Of a stretch of DNA of 48,179 nt, positions 36,821 through 44,303 are shown piece by piece. The notes beneath the pieces are model-generated. The model was not told where the DNA came from and did no database searches. It was given only the letters and a program-made list of their open reading frames with translations. How positions within the stretch are numbered: position 1 is the stretch's first letter; each line of letters opens with the position of its first letter. The translations under genes and the position numbers were made by a program. The stretch comes from Rhodobiaceae bacterium (GTDB taxonomy: Bacteria; Pseudomonadota; Alphaproteobacteria; Rhizobiales; JAKPQE01): NCBI GenBank assembly GCA_028278505.1, contig JANQEG010000138.1, positions 1 through 48,179 of the forward strand. Direction: 5' to 3'.

Positions 36821-37576
36821 ATGGCCGGCCTCGACTGGATCGCCGCGCGGCCGATCGCCCATCGCGGGCTGCACGACCGCGAACAGGGCATCGTCGAAAA
36901 CACCGAAACGGCGTTCGCCGCCGCGCTCGATGCCGGTTTCGCGGTCGAGTGCGACATCCAGCTCTCGGCCGACGGCGAGGCGATGGTGTTCCACGACTAC
37001 ACGCTCGACCGGCTGACCGACGAAACAGGCCGGGTCGCCGACAGGACTGCCGCCGAACTGAAGACGATCGAACTTGCCGGGTCCGGTGACCGCATGCAGA
37101 CGCTCGGCGAGCTTATCGAGCAGGTCGGCGACAGGGCGCCGCTGATCGTCGAGATCAAGAGCCAGTGGGCCGATGTCGGGACGCTGGAGCGTCGCGCCGC
37201 CGCGCTCGTCGCCGGCCATCCCGGACCGATCGCGCTGATGTCGTTCGATCCGCGCTCGGTCGCGGCCATCGCCGCCGCCGAGCCGTGGATCCCGCGCGGC
37301 ATCGTCTCGGGAGGCTACCGGGATCGCCGATATTGGCGCCGCTTCGGCCTGACCGCCTGGCAGCGCTTCCGGTTGCGCCACATGCTGCATGCCTTGTCGA
37401 CCAAGCCGCATTTCGTTGCCTATGACATTGACGGGCTGCCGTCGATTGCGCCGCTTGTTGCAAAATGGCTGGCCGGCGCCCCGCTGCTGACCTGGACCGT
37501 GCGCACGCCGGCTGAACGGCGCCGCGCCCGCCGTTATGCCGATCAGATGATCTTCGAGGGTTTTCGCCCCGATTGA
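36821..37576 (+). CDS. Glycerophosphodiester phosphodiesterase
   Basis: A 251-residue cytosolic enzyme that splits glycerophosphodiesters to glycerol-3-phosphate and an alcohol. GDPD motifs: AHRG (residues 13-16), ENT just after, VECDIQLSADGEAMVFHD (acidic metal ligands and the second histidine) and VEIK in the middle. No signal peptide is present, so it resembles UgpQ rather than GlpQ. It is in an operon after the RidA-type gene; a hairpin with a T-run follows the stop. Confidence 0.92.
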   Translation: MAGLDWIAARPIAHRGLHDREQGIVENTETAFAAALDAGFAVECDIQLSADGEAMVFHDYTLDRLTDETGRVADRTAAELKTIELAGSGDRMQTLGELIEQVGDRAPLIVEIKSQWADVGTLERRAAALVAGHPGPIALMSFDPRSVAAIAAAEPWIPRGIVSGGYRDRRYWRRFGLTAWQRFRLRHMLHALSTKPHFVAYDIDGLPSIAPLVAKWLAGAPLLTWTVRTPAERRRARRYADQMIFEGFRPD

Positions 37577-37588
37577 TGCGGAAGTTCT

Positions 37589-37615
37589 GCCGGCGCCTTG
37601 AGACCGCCGGCTTTT
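37589..37615 (+). terminator. Probable intrinsic terminator after GDPD gene
   Basis: A 6-bp stem GCCGGC (37589-37594) / GCCGGC (37606-37611) with an 11-base loop is followed by TTTT. It lies 13 bases after the stop of the phosphodiesterase gene. Stem and T-run are both short, so strength is uncertain. Confidence 0.45.
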
Positions 37616-37657
37616 CCCTTACCTTTGCAGCTAAGCCAATAAAAGAGGCTGGAGCCG

Positions 37658-38881
37658 ATGACCGCGGCGCAGGTGCGCGTGCTCCCTTCGCTTTCCGAAA
37701 TCGACCGCGACCGCTGGGACGCGGTCGCCAATCCGCGCCGGCTGGCGGCGGACGCAGCGGTGCTGGACGATCTGCCCGCCTACGATCCGTTCCTGTCGCA
37801 TGACTTTCTGTGGTCGCTGGAAGAGTCCGGATCGGCGGATGTCGAGACCGGCTGGCGCGCCCATCACCTGGTGCTCGAAAGCAGGTCGGGCGAAATCCTC
37901 GGCCTTGTGCCGTGCTATCTGAAGGACCATTCCTTCGGCGAATACGTGTTCGATCACGGCTGGGCCGATGCCTATGAGCGGGCCGGCGGCCGCTATTATC
38001 CAAAGCTCCTGGCCGCGGTGCCGTTCACGCCGGTGTCCGGGCAGCGGCTCATCGTCCGGCCCGGGCCGGATGCCGAACTTCACCGGCGCCTGCTCGGGGC
38101 GGCGCTCTCAAAGCTGGCCGACCGGCACGGCCTCTCGTCTGCCCATGTCAATTTCCTGAGCGAAGCCGAGAGCGCGCTTCTCGGCGAACAGCGCTTCCTC
38201 AAGCGCACCGGCCAGCAATTCCACTGGGACAATGCCGGCTATGCCGATTTCGAGGCGTTTCTGAGCGCGCTTTCCTCGCGCAAACGCAAGGCAATCCGGC
38301 GCGAACGCCGCGATGCGCTCTCCGCCGGGCTCACCATCGAGAGGGTCACCGGCGCCGACATCACCGAGGCCCACTGGCACGATTTCTTCGCCTTCTACAT
38401 CGATACCGGCAGCCGCAAATGGGGCCGGCCCTATCTCAACCGCCGCTTCTTTGCGGCCATCGGCGAGCGCATGGCCGACGACGTGCTGCTCGTCTTTGCG
38501 CTGCACGACGGAAGGCGGATCGCCGGCGCACTCAATTTCATCGGCTCCGACACGCTCTACGGCCGCTATTGGGGCTGTGCCGAGCACCACCAATTCCTGC
38601 ATTTCGAACTCTGCTACTATCAGGCGATCGACTATGCGATCGCGGCGAAGCTCGCCCGCGTCGAGGCCGGCGCCCAGGGCGACCACAAGATCGCCCGCGG
38701 CTATCTGCCGACCATCACCTTTTCGGCCCACTACCTTCCCGACCCCGGCTTCCGCGCCGCCGTCGCCGATTTTCTTTCGCGCGAACGCGCCCATGTGGAT
38801 TTCGAGGCGCGCATCCTCGGCGAATATGCCCCATACAAACGCGAGACCGGCTTGACCCCGGCGCCGACGCCTGAAACATAA
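37658..38881 (+). CDS. GNAT/FemAB-like acyltransferase (PF04339 type)
   Basis: A 407-residue cytosolic protein with two GNAT-like halves. Conserved parts include DPFLSHDFLWSLEESG near the start, SSRKRKAIRRERR in the middle, and EAGAQGDHKIARGYLPTITFSAHY near the end, typical of the family once called DUF482. Members are related to FemA/FemB peptidoglycan aminoacyltransferases, but the acceptor is unproven. GAGGCTGGAG precedes the ATG at 37658. Its neighbours (GDPD, HIT) run in the same direction. Confidence 0.85.
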   Translation: MTAAQVRVLPSLSEIDRDRWDAVANPRRLAADAAVLDDLPAYDPFLSHDFLWSLEESGSADVETGWRAHHLVLESRSGEILGLVPCYLKDHSFGEYVFDHGWADAYERAGGRYYPKLLAAVPFTPVSGQRLIVRPGPDAELHRRLLGAALSKLADRHGLSSAHVNFLSEAESALLGEQRFLKRTGQQFHWDNAGYADFEAFLSALSSRKRKAIRRERRDALSAGLTIERVTGADITEAHWHDFFAFYIDTGSRKWGRPYLNRRFFAAIGERMADDVLLVFALHDGRRIAGALNFIGSDTLYGRYWGCAEHHQFLHFELCYYQAIDYAIAAKLARVEAGAQGDHKIARGYLPTITFSAHYLPDPGFRAAVADFLSRERAHVDFEARILGEYAPYKRETGLTPAPTPET

Positions 38882-38915
38882 GCTCCATTCGGATTTCTTC
38901 AGGGGGGTGGTTTCC

Positions 38916-39347
38916 ATGTCGGCGCCGGCCTACGACAACGACAACATTTTCGCAAAAATCCTGCGCGGCGAACTTCCCGCCCACAAAGTCTATGAGGACG
39001 ACGACACGTTTGCCTTCCTCGACATCATGCCGCGCGCCGACGGCCACACGCTCGTTATCCCGAAGCGGCCGGCCCGCAACATCCTCGATGCCGACCCGGC
39101 GCTGCTTGCCCCGGTCATGGCGACGACGCAGAAGATCGCGCGCGCGATCATGGCCGCGTTCGCGGCGCCCGGCATTCTGGTCCAGCAGTTCAACGAGGCC
39201 GATGCCGGCCAGGTGGTTTTTCACCTGCATTTCCACGTGATCCCGCGCTTCGGCGACCAGAAGCTGCGGCCGCATACCGGGCAGATGGCGGACCAGGCGG
39301 TGCTCGCCGAAAATGCCGAGAAAATCCGGGCGGCGCTCGGCGGCTAG
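38916..39347 (+). CDS. HIT-family protein
   Basis: A 143-residue protein of the histidine triad superfamily, which hydrolyses AMP-lysine, adenosine phosphoramidates or similar nucleotides. The triad HLHFHVIPR is near residues 102-110, with FLDIMPRADGHTLVIPKR upstream. The start is placed at ATG 38916, preceded by AGGGGGG; the frame opens nine bases earlier with GTG. It follows the GNAT gene by 34 bases. Confidence 0.93.
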   Translation: MSAPAYDNDNIFAKILRGELPAHKVYEDDDTFAFLDIMPRADGHTLVIPKRPARNILDADPALLAPVMATTQKIARAIMAAFAAPGILVQQFNEADAGQVVFHLHFHVIPRFGDQKLRPHTGQMADQAVLAENAEKIRAALGG

Positions 39348-39407
39348 AACCGCAGAGGCATGACCGCCGCGCCATCGACAAAGTCCTTGCACGTTGCGGG
39401 GCCTCGG

Positions 39408-39761
39408 CTACCCGATTAGCAGCCAGCCGCCGAGCAGCACGATCTCGGCCACCAGCAGGCCGAGAAAGAGGTTGCGCCGGACCCACCAGAAGACGGCGAA
39501 TCCGGCGACGACCGCGCCGACGCGCAGCAGCAGCGGCGACCCCGCCAGCGAGCCGGTCGGGAAAAGCACGATGCGGGCGATGACGCCGGCGACCAGCGCG
39601 GTGGCGATAGCGCGCACGAGCACCATGATCTCGGAATCTTCCGACAGGTTGCCGGCCAGAAAAACCCCGAGAAACCGCCAGAAATCGGTGACCAGCCAGC
39701 CGGCGATGACGATGAAGAGATAGGGCCACCACCAGGCGTCGAGGGCGTCGAAGGCCAGCAT
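39408..39761 (-). CDS. azlD: AzlD-family membrane protein
   Basis: The 117-residue small subunit of a branched-chain amino acid exporter, with four predicted helices (LFIVIAGWLVTDFWRFLGVFLAG and others). AzlD works together with AzlC in the inner membrane. Its ATG overlaps the azlC stop (TGATG), so it is translationally coupled. It is convergent with the HIT gene. Substrate choice is inferred from the family only. Confidence 0.85.
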   Translation of the reverse strand: MLAFDALDAWWWPYLFIVIAGWLVTDFWRFLGVFLAGNLSEDSEIMVLVRAIATALVAGVIARIVLFPTGSLAGSPLLLRVGAVVAGFAVFWWVRRNLFLGLLVAEIVLLGGWLLIG

Positions 39762-40519
39762 CAGATGCTCCGCCCGAGCCGCAGCCGGTGCATCCCGTAG
39801 GCGAGGATGCCGCCGACGATGCCGGTCCACAACAGATCGGTCTCGGGCGTAATCGCATGAAAGACCGGGGCCAGCGCCAGGCCGAACGCCATCGCCCATT
39901 TGTCGGCGGCAAAGCGGCTGGCGGCGGTCAGCGACAACAGGAAATAGACCGGGGTGAGGAAGCCGAGCGCTGCGGCGAATTCCGGCCTGACGCTTGCCGC
40001 AAGCAGCCATCCGACCGCCGCCATCGGCACGTTGAGCAGCACGATGCCGGCGGCGAAACCGCTGAACCAGTAGATCCGCGCCGGGCGCGGCAGCGCCGGC
40101 AGATTGCGCATCGCCTCGACCCAGGAGGTCACCGCCATCACATGCGAGACCGTCAGCAGCCATGGCTTCGTCGCCGACGGCCCGCGCAAGAGCGGCATCA
40201 GCGACATGGTCATGGGCAGGAGCCGGACCGCCGACAGCGCCACGGCGAGCGCGGCGGCAAACAGTCCCGCACCGGCGCCGATCGCCCCGATCAGCACGAT
40301 CTGGTTGGGCAGGGCGAACATGATCCCGGCGGCAAAGACCGTGTGGCCGAGGTCGAGCCCGGTTTCACGCGCAAGCGCCCCATAGCCGACGAAAGAGGCG
40401 GCGAGCACCATGGCCGGCACCGAACCGAGGCCGCGCACGCCGCGCCAGAACCAGAGGCTCATGGGCTCCCGCATCGGGTCCGTTTGATCCTCGGTTTGCT
40501 CGGGAAATTCGTCGCCCAT
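39761..40519 (-). CDS. azlC: AzlC-family branched-chain amino acid exporter
   Basis: About 252 residues with the AzlC fold: SVPAMVLAASFVGYGALAR, FALPNQIVL, LSAVRLLPMTMSLMPLL, and several more helices. It exports branched-chain amino acids or analogues with AzlD. The start is set at ATG 40519, which has GGAG six bases upstream; in-frame ATG 40555 and a further upstream start at 40603 are possible, but the latter would lie inside the inverted-repeat element. The upstream gap holds that element. Confidence 0.86.
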   Translation of the reverse strand: MGDEFPEQTEDQTDPMREPMSLWFWRGVRGLGSVPAMVLAASFVGYGALARETGLDLGHTVFAAGIMFALPNQIVLIGAIGAGAGLFAAALAVALSAVRLLPMTMSLMPLLRGPSATKPWLLTVSHVMAVTSWVEAMRNLPALPRPARIYWFSGFAAGIVLLNVPMAAVGWLLAASVRPEFAAALGFLTPVYFLLSLTAASRFAADKWAMAFGLALAPVFHAITPETDLLWTGIVGGILAYGMHRLRLGRSI

Positions 40520-41082
40520 CCACTGCTCCGCAACGGCCGCGGATAAGCGGCTCATGGCCTTTAGAGCAAATTGCGGCCATATTGAATCAATTCTGTTTTG
40601 CATCCGCCGTGTGCGGATGGGCGTGCCCGTACCGGAGCGCGATGCCGGGCATCGGGCGAGGATCGGGCGCGTTCAGCCGCCCGGCGGGGCAAAACCCTTC
40701 GGGACGGGCCCTTTTGCGCCAATCCCGGCGTGAAAAGCCTCGAACGTATCGGCGGATATGTTCTGCGTTTTTCGCTTGATCTTGACGCAAAATGGCCTCG
40801 TCAGAATGGTTCAATATGGCCGCAACTTGCTCTAGTTCCGGTCGGTTTTTCCGCAACTATGCTGAATGTCGCGTATGGCAGGCGCAACCGATCAGGGGTG
40901 CGTTGTGCTCCCGACCGGCAGGGCGACCGGGGAGATCGCGTAATTCCCCAAAACCGCCAAACCGTGACGGCCATCACATCGGCCGGGCGGGGCGCCGTCT
41001 ACGCTCCAATCATCGAAGAAAACGAAACGACCTCCCGGTCAAACCCCAGGCCGGAACGAAACGAACCCAGAGGAGAGAAGAC
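40520..41082. other. Gap with putative miniature element
   Basis: Between the azlC start and the small secreted-protein gene. The TA-flanked inverted-repeat element occupies 40562-40834. The rest is the presumed promoter for the downstream gene. Short frames within it lack a binding site and normal codon use. Confidence 0.5.
40562..40834. mobile_element. Candidate miniature inverted-repeat element (MITE-like)
   Basis: A 273-bp unit flanked by TA on each side. The left arm starts GAGCAAATTGCGGCCATATT (40564-40595 in full). The right arm (40802-40832) is its inverse with two substitutions and one indel over 31-32 bases. The interior is GC-rich with several hairpins and no transposase. TA flanks and inverted ends are as expected for a non-autonomous IS630/Tc1-mariner relative. 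Only one copy is in the window. Confidence 0.5.
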
Positions 41083-41334
41083 ATGTTGAAGCAGACCGTT
41101 ATCGCCGCCATCGCCGCCGCCTCGTTCGCCACCGCGCTGCCGTCCGCTGCCCATGCCGGCGGCATCAGTTTCGGCCTTTACGGCCATGGCGGCGGCATCC
41201 ACATCACCACCGGCGCGCCGCGCCATTACCATGGCGGCTACCGCAAGGTCTGCAAGTGGAAGAAAGTCCGGGTCAAGCGGAACCACCGCTATCGCTGGGT
41301 CCGGGTCAAGAAGTGCTACCGGGTCTACAATTGA
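41083..41334 (+). CDS. Small basic secreted protein
   Basis: An 83-residue protein with a signal peptide (cleaved near AHA-GGIS). The mature part is rich in Gly and His at first (HGGGIHITTGAPRHYHGG), then in Lys, Arg and aromatic residues with two cysteines (VCKWKKVRVKRNHRYRW, KKCYRVY). It could bind metal, nucleic acid or polyanionic surfaces, but I recognise no characterised family. A strong AGGAGAG site precedes the ATG at 41083. The strong hairpin after the stop may terminate its transcript. Confidence 0.78.
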   Translation: MLKQTVIAAIAAASFATALPSAAHAGGISFGLYGHGGGIHITTGAPRHYHGGYRKVCKWKKVRVKRNHRYRWVRVKKCYRVYN

Positions 41335-41371
41335 TCACCATCGGGGCCGCAATTGCGGCCGCGGGAGAGCG

Positions 41372-41407
41372 ACGGGACGGCAAAGACGAAGGTCTTCGCC
41401 GTCCCGT
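41372..41407 (+). terminator. Strong hairpin after the small secreted-protein gene
   Basis: A perfect 10-bp stem ACGGGACGGC / GCCGTCCCGT with a further GAC/GTC pairing inside the loop, followed by a T-rich stretch (GTTTTCTGTTTT). It fits an intrinsic terminator 37 bases past the stop, or the first structure of the tupB leader. Confidence 0.55.
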
Positions 41408-41430
41408 TTGCCGTTTTCTGTTTTGGATCT

Positions 41431-41455
41431 GTCGCGATGACCCGGTCATCGCGAC
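41431..41455. repeat. Perfect 25-bp palindrome in the tupB leader
   Basis: GTCGCGATGACC (41431-41442) and GGTCATCGCGAC (41444-41455) are exact inverse copies around a single C. It could be a protein-binding operator or a tall RNA hairpin. A shorter hairpin CCGGAGA/TCTCCGG follows directly. Confidence 0.5.
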
Positions 41456-41521
41456 CGGAGAAAGTGCCTTTCATCTTCTCTCCGGCAGTTTTCCCCTGCT
41501 TGATCCCACTCTTGATTCCGC

Positions 41522-41553
41522 TATCTTCCTCTCTTCGGAGAAAACAGAAGATA
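41522..41553 (+). promoter_or_regulatory. Hairpin overlapping the tupB translation start region
   Basis: TATCTTC (41522-41528) pairs with GAAGATA (41547-41553), and inside it TCTC and GAGA pair around a TTCG tetraloop (41530-41541). The purine arm ends ten bases before the tupB ATG at 41564 and includes the only ribosome-binding-like purine run, so folding could hide it. Confidence 0.4.
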
Positions 41554-41563
41554 TCGACAGAAA

Positions 41564-42271
41564 ATGCAGGATTTTGCAGGCGCATTCACGTTGGCGTTCT
41601 CGCTTCTCGCGTCCTTCGACGCCGATCTCTACGAAATCGTCGGCCTGTCCTTGCAGGTGACGCTCTCGGCGGTGCTGATCGCCGCGCTGATCGGCCTGCC
41701 GGTCGGGGCGCTTATCGCCACCACCCGGTTTCCCGGCCGCGGCCTCGTCATCGTCGTCCTCAACACGCTGATGGGCCTGCCGCCGGTGGTCATCGGGCTG
41801 CTTGTCTATATGGCGCTGTCGAATGCCGGTCCGCTCGGCGTGCTGCGCCTGCTCTATACGCCGGGCGCGATGATCATCGCCCAGGCGCTCTTGGTCACGC
41901 CGATCGTCGCGGCGCTGTCGCGCCAGGTGATCGAGGACAGGCACGGCGAATGTGCCGAACTTTTCCGCTCCATGGTGGTGTCTTGGGGCCGGGCGATCGC
42001 CACCCTCCTCTGGGATGCGCGGGCGGCGCTCCTGACGGTGGCGCTGGCCGGCTTCGGCCGGGCGATCGCCGAGGTCGGCGCGGTCATCATCGTCGGCGGC
42101 AACATCAATCACGTGACGCGGGTGATGACGACGGCGATCGCGCTGGAGACCTCCAAGGGCGATCTGGCGCTGGCGCTGGCGCTCGGCATCGTGCTTCTTA
42201 TCGTGGCGATCGCCGTCAACGGCGCCGTCTCGGCGCTGCGGGCCGGGACGGTGCCGGCGTCCCATGTCTGA
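41564..42271 (+). CDS. tupB: Tungstate-type ABC transporter permease
   Basis: A 235-residue inner-membrane permease with five or six helices and the cytoplasmic ABC-coupling loop in ALAGFGRAIAEVGAVIIVGGNINHVTRVMTTAI (the EAA-like loop with a conserved Gly). The closest recognisable relatives are TupB/WtpB-type permeases for tungstate or molybdate. Its stop overlaps the next gene by eight bases. It is the first gene of the tupBCA operon, preceded by a run of stem-loops. Confidence 0.85.
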   Translation: MQDFAGAFTLAFSLLASFDADLYEIVGLSLQVTLSAVLIAALIGLPVGALIATTRFPGRGLVIVVLNTLMGLPPVVIGLLVYMALSNAGPLGVLRLLYTPGAMIIAQALLVTPIVAALSRQVIEDRHGECAELFRSMVVSWGRAIATLLWDARAALLTVALAGFGRAIAEVGAVIIVGGNINHVTRVMTTAIALETSKGDLALALALGIVLLIVAIAVNGAVSALRAGTVPASHV

Positions 42272-43007
42272 GGCCGATGAATTTGGACAACGCCGGGCGG
42301 CACTGATGCCGCTCGTCGTCGAGGGCCTGCGCTATGCGATCGCCGGCAGGCCGCTGCTCGGCCCGGTCGATCTCCGCCTCGACCATGGCGGCATCACCGC
42401 GGTGATGGGCCCGAACGGCGCCGGCAAGAGCGTGCTGTTGCGGCTGCTGCACGGCCTCGTCCGCGCGAGCAGCGGCCGGATAAGCTGGGCCGGCCGGGCG
42501 CTCGACGACGGCATCCGCCGGCGCCAGGCCATGGTGTTCCAGAAACCGGTGCTGTTGCGCCGGTCGGTCGCCGCCAATATCGATTTTGCGCTGAAGCTGC
42601 GCGCCGTGCCGGACATCGCCGGGCGGCGCGACGAGCTCATGCGGCTGGCGCGGCTCGATCATGTGGCGCAGCGGCCGGCCCGCGTGCTCTCCGGCGGCGA
42701 ACAGCAGCGGCTGGCGATCGTCCGCGCATTGGCGCTCGAACCCGACGTGCTCTTCCTCGATGAGCCGACCGCCAGCCTTGATCCGGCGGCGACGCTGGCG
42801 ATCGAGGACCTCGCCAAAACCGTGCGTGACCGCGGCGTAAAGATCATCCTGATTACCCATGATGCCGGCCAGGCGCGGCGGCTCGCCGACGATATCGTGT
42901 TTTTGCATGGGGGCCGGGTGACCGAGCACACGCCGGCGACGCGCTTCTTTGAGCGGCCGGCCTCGGCGGAGGCGGCCGCCTTCCTCGCCGGAAAGATCGT
43001 CCTGTGA
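42264..43007 (+). CDS. tupC: Tungstate-type ABC transporter ATP-binding protein
   Basis: A 247-residue ATPase with Walker A GPNGAGKS, Q-loop near VFQKPVLLRRS, signature LSGGEQQRL, Walker B VLFLDEPTASLDP and the switch histidine in ILITHD. It is short, lacking the C-terminal molybdate-binding domain of ModC, consistent with TupC. Start ATG 42264 overlaps tupB; ATG 42306 in the same frame is a shorter option. The stop nearly abuts tupA. Confidence 0.9.
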   Translation: MSEADEFGQRRAALMPLVVEGLRYAIAGRPLLGPVDLRLDHGGITAVMGPNGAGKSVLLRLLHGLVRASSGRISWAGRALDDGIRRRQAMVFQKPVLLRRSVAANIDFALKLRAVPDIAGRRDELMRLARLDHVAQRPARVLSGGEQQRLAIVRALALEPDVLFLDEPTASLDPAATLAIEDLAKTVRDRGVKIILITHDAGQARRLADDIVFLHGGRVTEHTPATRFFERPASAEAAAFLAGKIVL

Positions 43008-43039
43008 GAATTCGAGCCCCCAGATCGTCGGAGGAAGGC

Positions 43040-43879
43040 ATGTACGGACTTCGCTCTCTCGGCTTTGTTGCCGTCGCCGCGCTCGCACTCGCCTCATTGG
43101 CCATCGGCAGTGCACGGGCGGGCGATTTCATTATTATTCAGTCGACGACGTCGACGCAGAATTCGGGCCTGCTCGAGGCGATCCTGCCGGAATTCACCGA
43201 AAAAACCGGAATTGAGGTGCGCGTCGTCGCTGTCGGCACCGGCCAGGCGATCAAAAACGCCAAGAACGGCGACGGCGATGTGCTGCTGGTTCACGCCAGA
43301 GCGGCGGAGGTAAAATTCGTCGCCGAGGGCTGGGGCGTGAAACGCCACGACGTCATGTACAATGATTTCGTCGTGGTCGGCCCGGCCGCCGATCCGGCCG
43401 GCATTTCTGGCATGAGCGATGCGGTGGCGGCGCTCAAGAAAATCGCCGCGGCCGAAGCGCCATTCGCCTCACGCGGCGACGACTCCGGCACCCACACCAA
43501 AGAACGGGCCTTATGGGACGAAACCGGTATTGATGTCGCGGCCGCTTCCGGCGGCTGGTATCGCGAGACCGGTTCGGGCATGGGCGCAACCCTGAATGCC
43601 GGCGTCGGCATGGGCGCCTATGTGCTGACCGACCGGGCGACGTGGATCGCGTTTTCCAACAAGGGCGATTTCAGGGTGCTGGTCGAGGGCGACGACCGGC
43701 TGTTCAACCCCTACGGCGTGATCCTGGTCAACCGGCAGAAGCACAAACGGGTGAAGGCCGATGAAGGCCAGCGCTTCATCGACTGGCTGACCGGCGCCGA
43801 CGGCCAGCGGGCGATCGCCGGCTTCCGGCTTGAGGGCCAGCAGCTTTTCTTCCCGAACGCCGGCGGCGCCACCAACTAA
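43040..43879 (+). CDS. tupA: Tungstate-binding periplasmic protein
   Basis: A 279-residue exported solute-binding protein. The signal peptide ends near ARA-GDF. The mature N-terminus has STTSTQNSGLL (Ser35-Thr39), the TTTS-type oxyanion site of TupA proteins, and a later SRGDDSGTHTKE segment contributes further ligand contacts. TupA-type proteins strongly prefer tungstate over molybdate. The start is set at ATG 43040 because of the excellent GGAGGAAGGC site. It is the last gene of the operon. Confidence 0.93.
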   Translation: MYGLRSLGFVAVAALALASLAIGSARAGDFIIIQSTTSTQNSGLLEAILPEFTEKTGIEVRVVAVGTGQAIKNAKNGDGDVLLVHARAAEVKFVAEGWGVKRHDVMYNDFVVVGPAADPAGISGMSDAVAALKKIAAAEAPFASRGDDSGTHTKERALWDETGIDVAAASGGWYRETGSGMGATLNAGVGMGAYVLTDRATWIAFSNKGDFRVLVEGDDRLFNPYGVILVNRQKHKRVKADEGQRFIDWLTGADGQRAIAGFRLEGQQLFFPNAGGATN

Positions 43880-43923
43880 GCCGGCTGCCCGCGGCTCGCA
43901 TCGACATTGCGGCGGCGCACTTT

Positions 43924-44063
43924 CTCCCCTCCGCCTTGTGGGGAGGGGTCGGGGGTGGGGGTTGAAAAAAACAACAACGCTGCCGGATCGCGCATACGCT
44001 TACGGCTCACCCCCACCCGGCCCGCGCATTCGCGCGGTCCACCCTCCCCACAAGGGGGAGGGT
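43924..44063. repeat. Palindromic repeat family B, copy 3
   Basis: CTCCCCTCCGCCTTGTGGGG on the left and CCTCCCCACAAGGGGGAGGG on the right, with CCCCCACCCGGCCCGCGC in the middle. Confidence 0.8.
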
Positions 44064-44084
44064 TGAACCCGGTGCCTTGCCGGC

Positions 44085-44178
44085 GTCATTGCGACCCCGG
44101 CGGAAGCCGGGGGAAGCAATCCCGAGCGTCATGCTCAGAACTGGATTGCCGCGCCGGCTGACGCCGGCTCGCAATGAC
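44085..44178. repeat. Palindromic repeat family A, copy 2
   Basis: Ends GTCATTGCGA and TCGCAATGAC are the same as in the 6319 copy. The first two-thirds (CCCCGGCGGAAGCCGGGG and onwards) is almost identical to the copy at 46238. Confidence 0.85.
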
Positions 44179-44303
44179 GTTGGAGGACGCCGCCGATGCT
44201 CCCCTCCCTGCAAGGAAAGGGGTCGGGGGTGCGGTCGAAGGAGGCGGGTTGGACAAGAGCCAATCGCAGAGGGATATGAAAGCGCCATTTAATATAAGCC
44301 GGC

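Larger units (their letters stand above)
43880..44303. other. Gap with repeat elements of families A and B
   Basis: This gap lies between convergent tupA and the regulator gene. Family B (43924-44063) and family A (44085-44178) sit side by side, followed by a partial family B-like piece (about 44,197-44,240). No gene is present. Confidence 0.55.

Noticed and set aside
40587-40856. Minus-strand open frame of 89 codons upstream of azlC
   Set aside because: It lies across the inverted-repeat element, includes the repeat arms, and lacks a ribosome binding site.
41335-41563. Match to the known molybdenum-cofactor riboswitch motif
   Set aside because: The hairpins are clear, but the order and conserved core of that motif could not be recognised by eye, so only an unassigned structured leader is reported.
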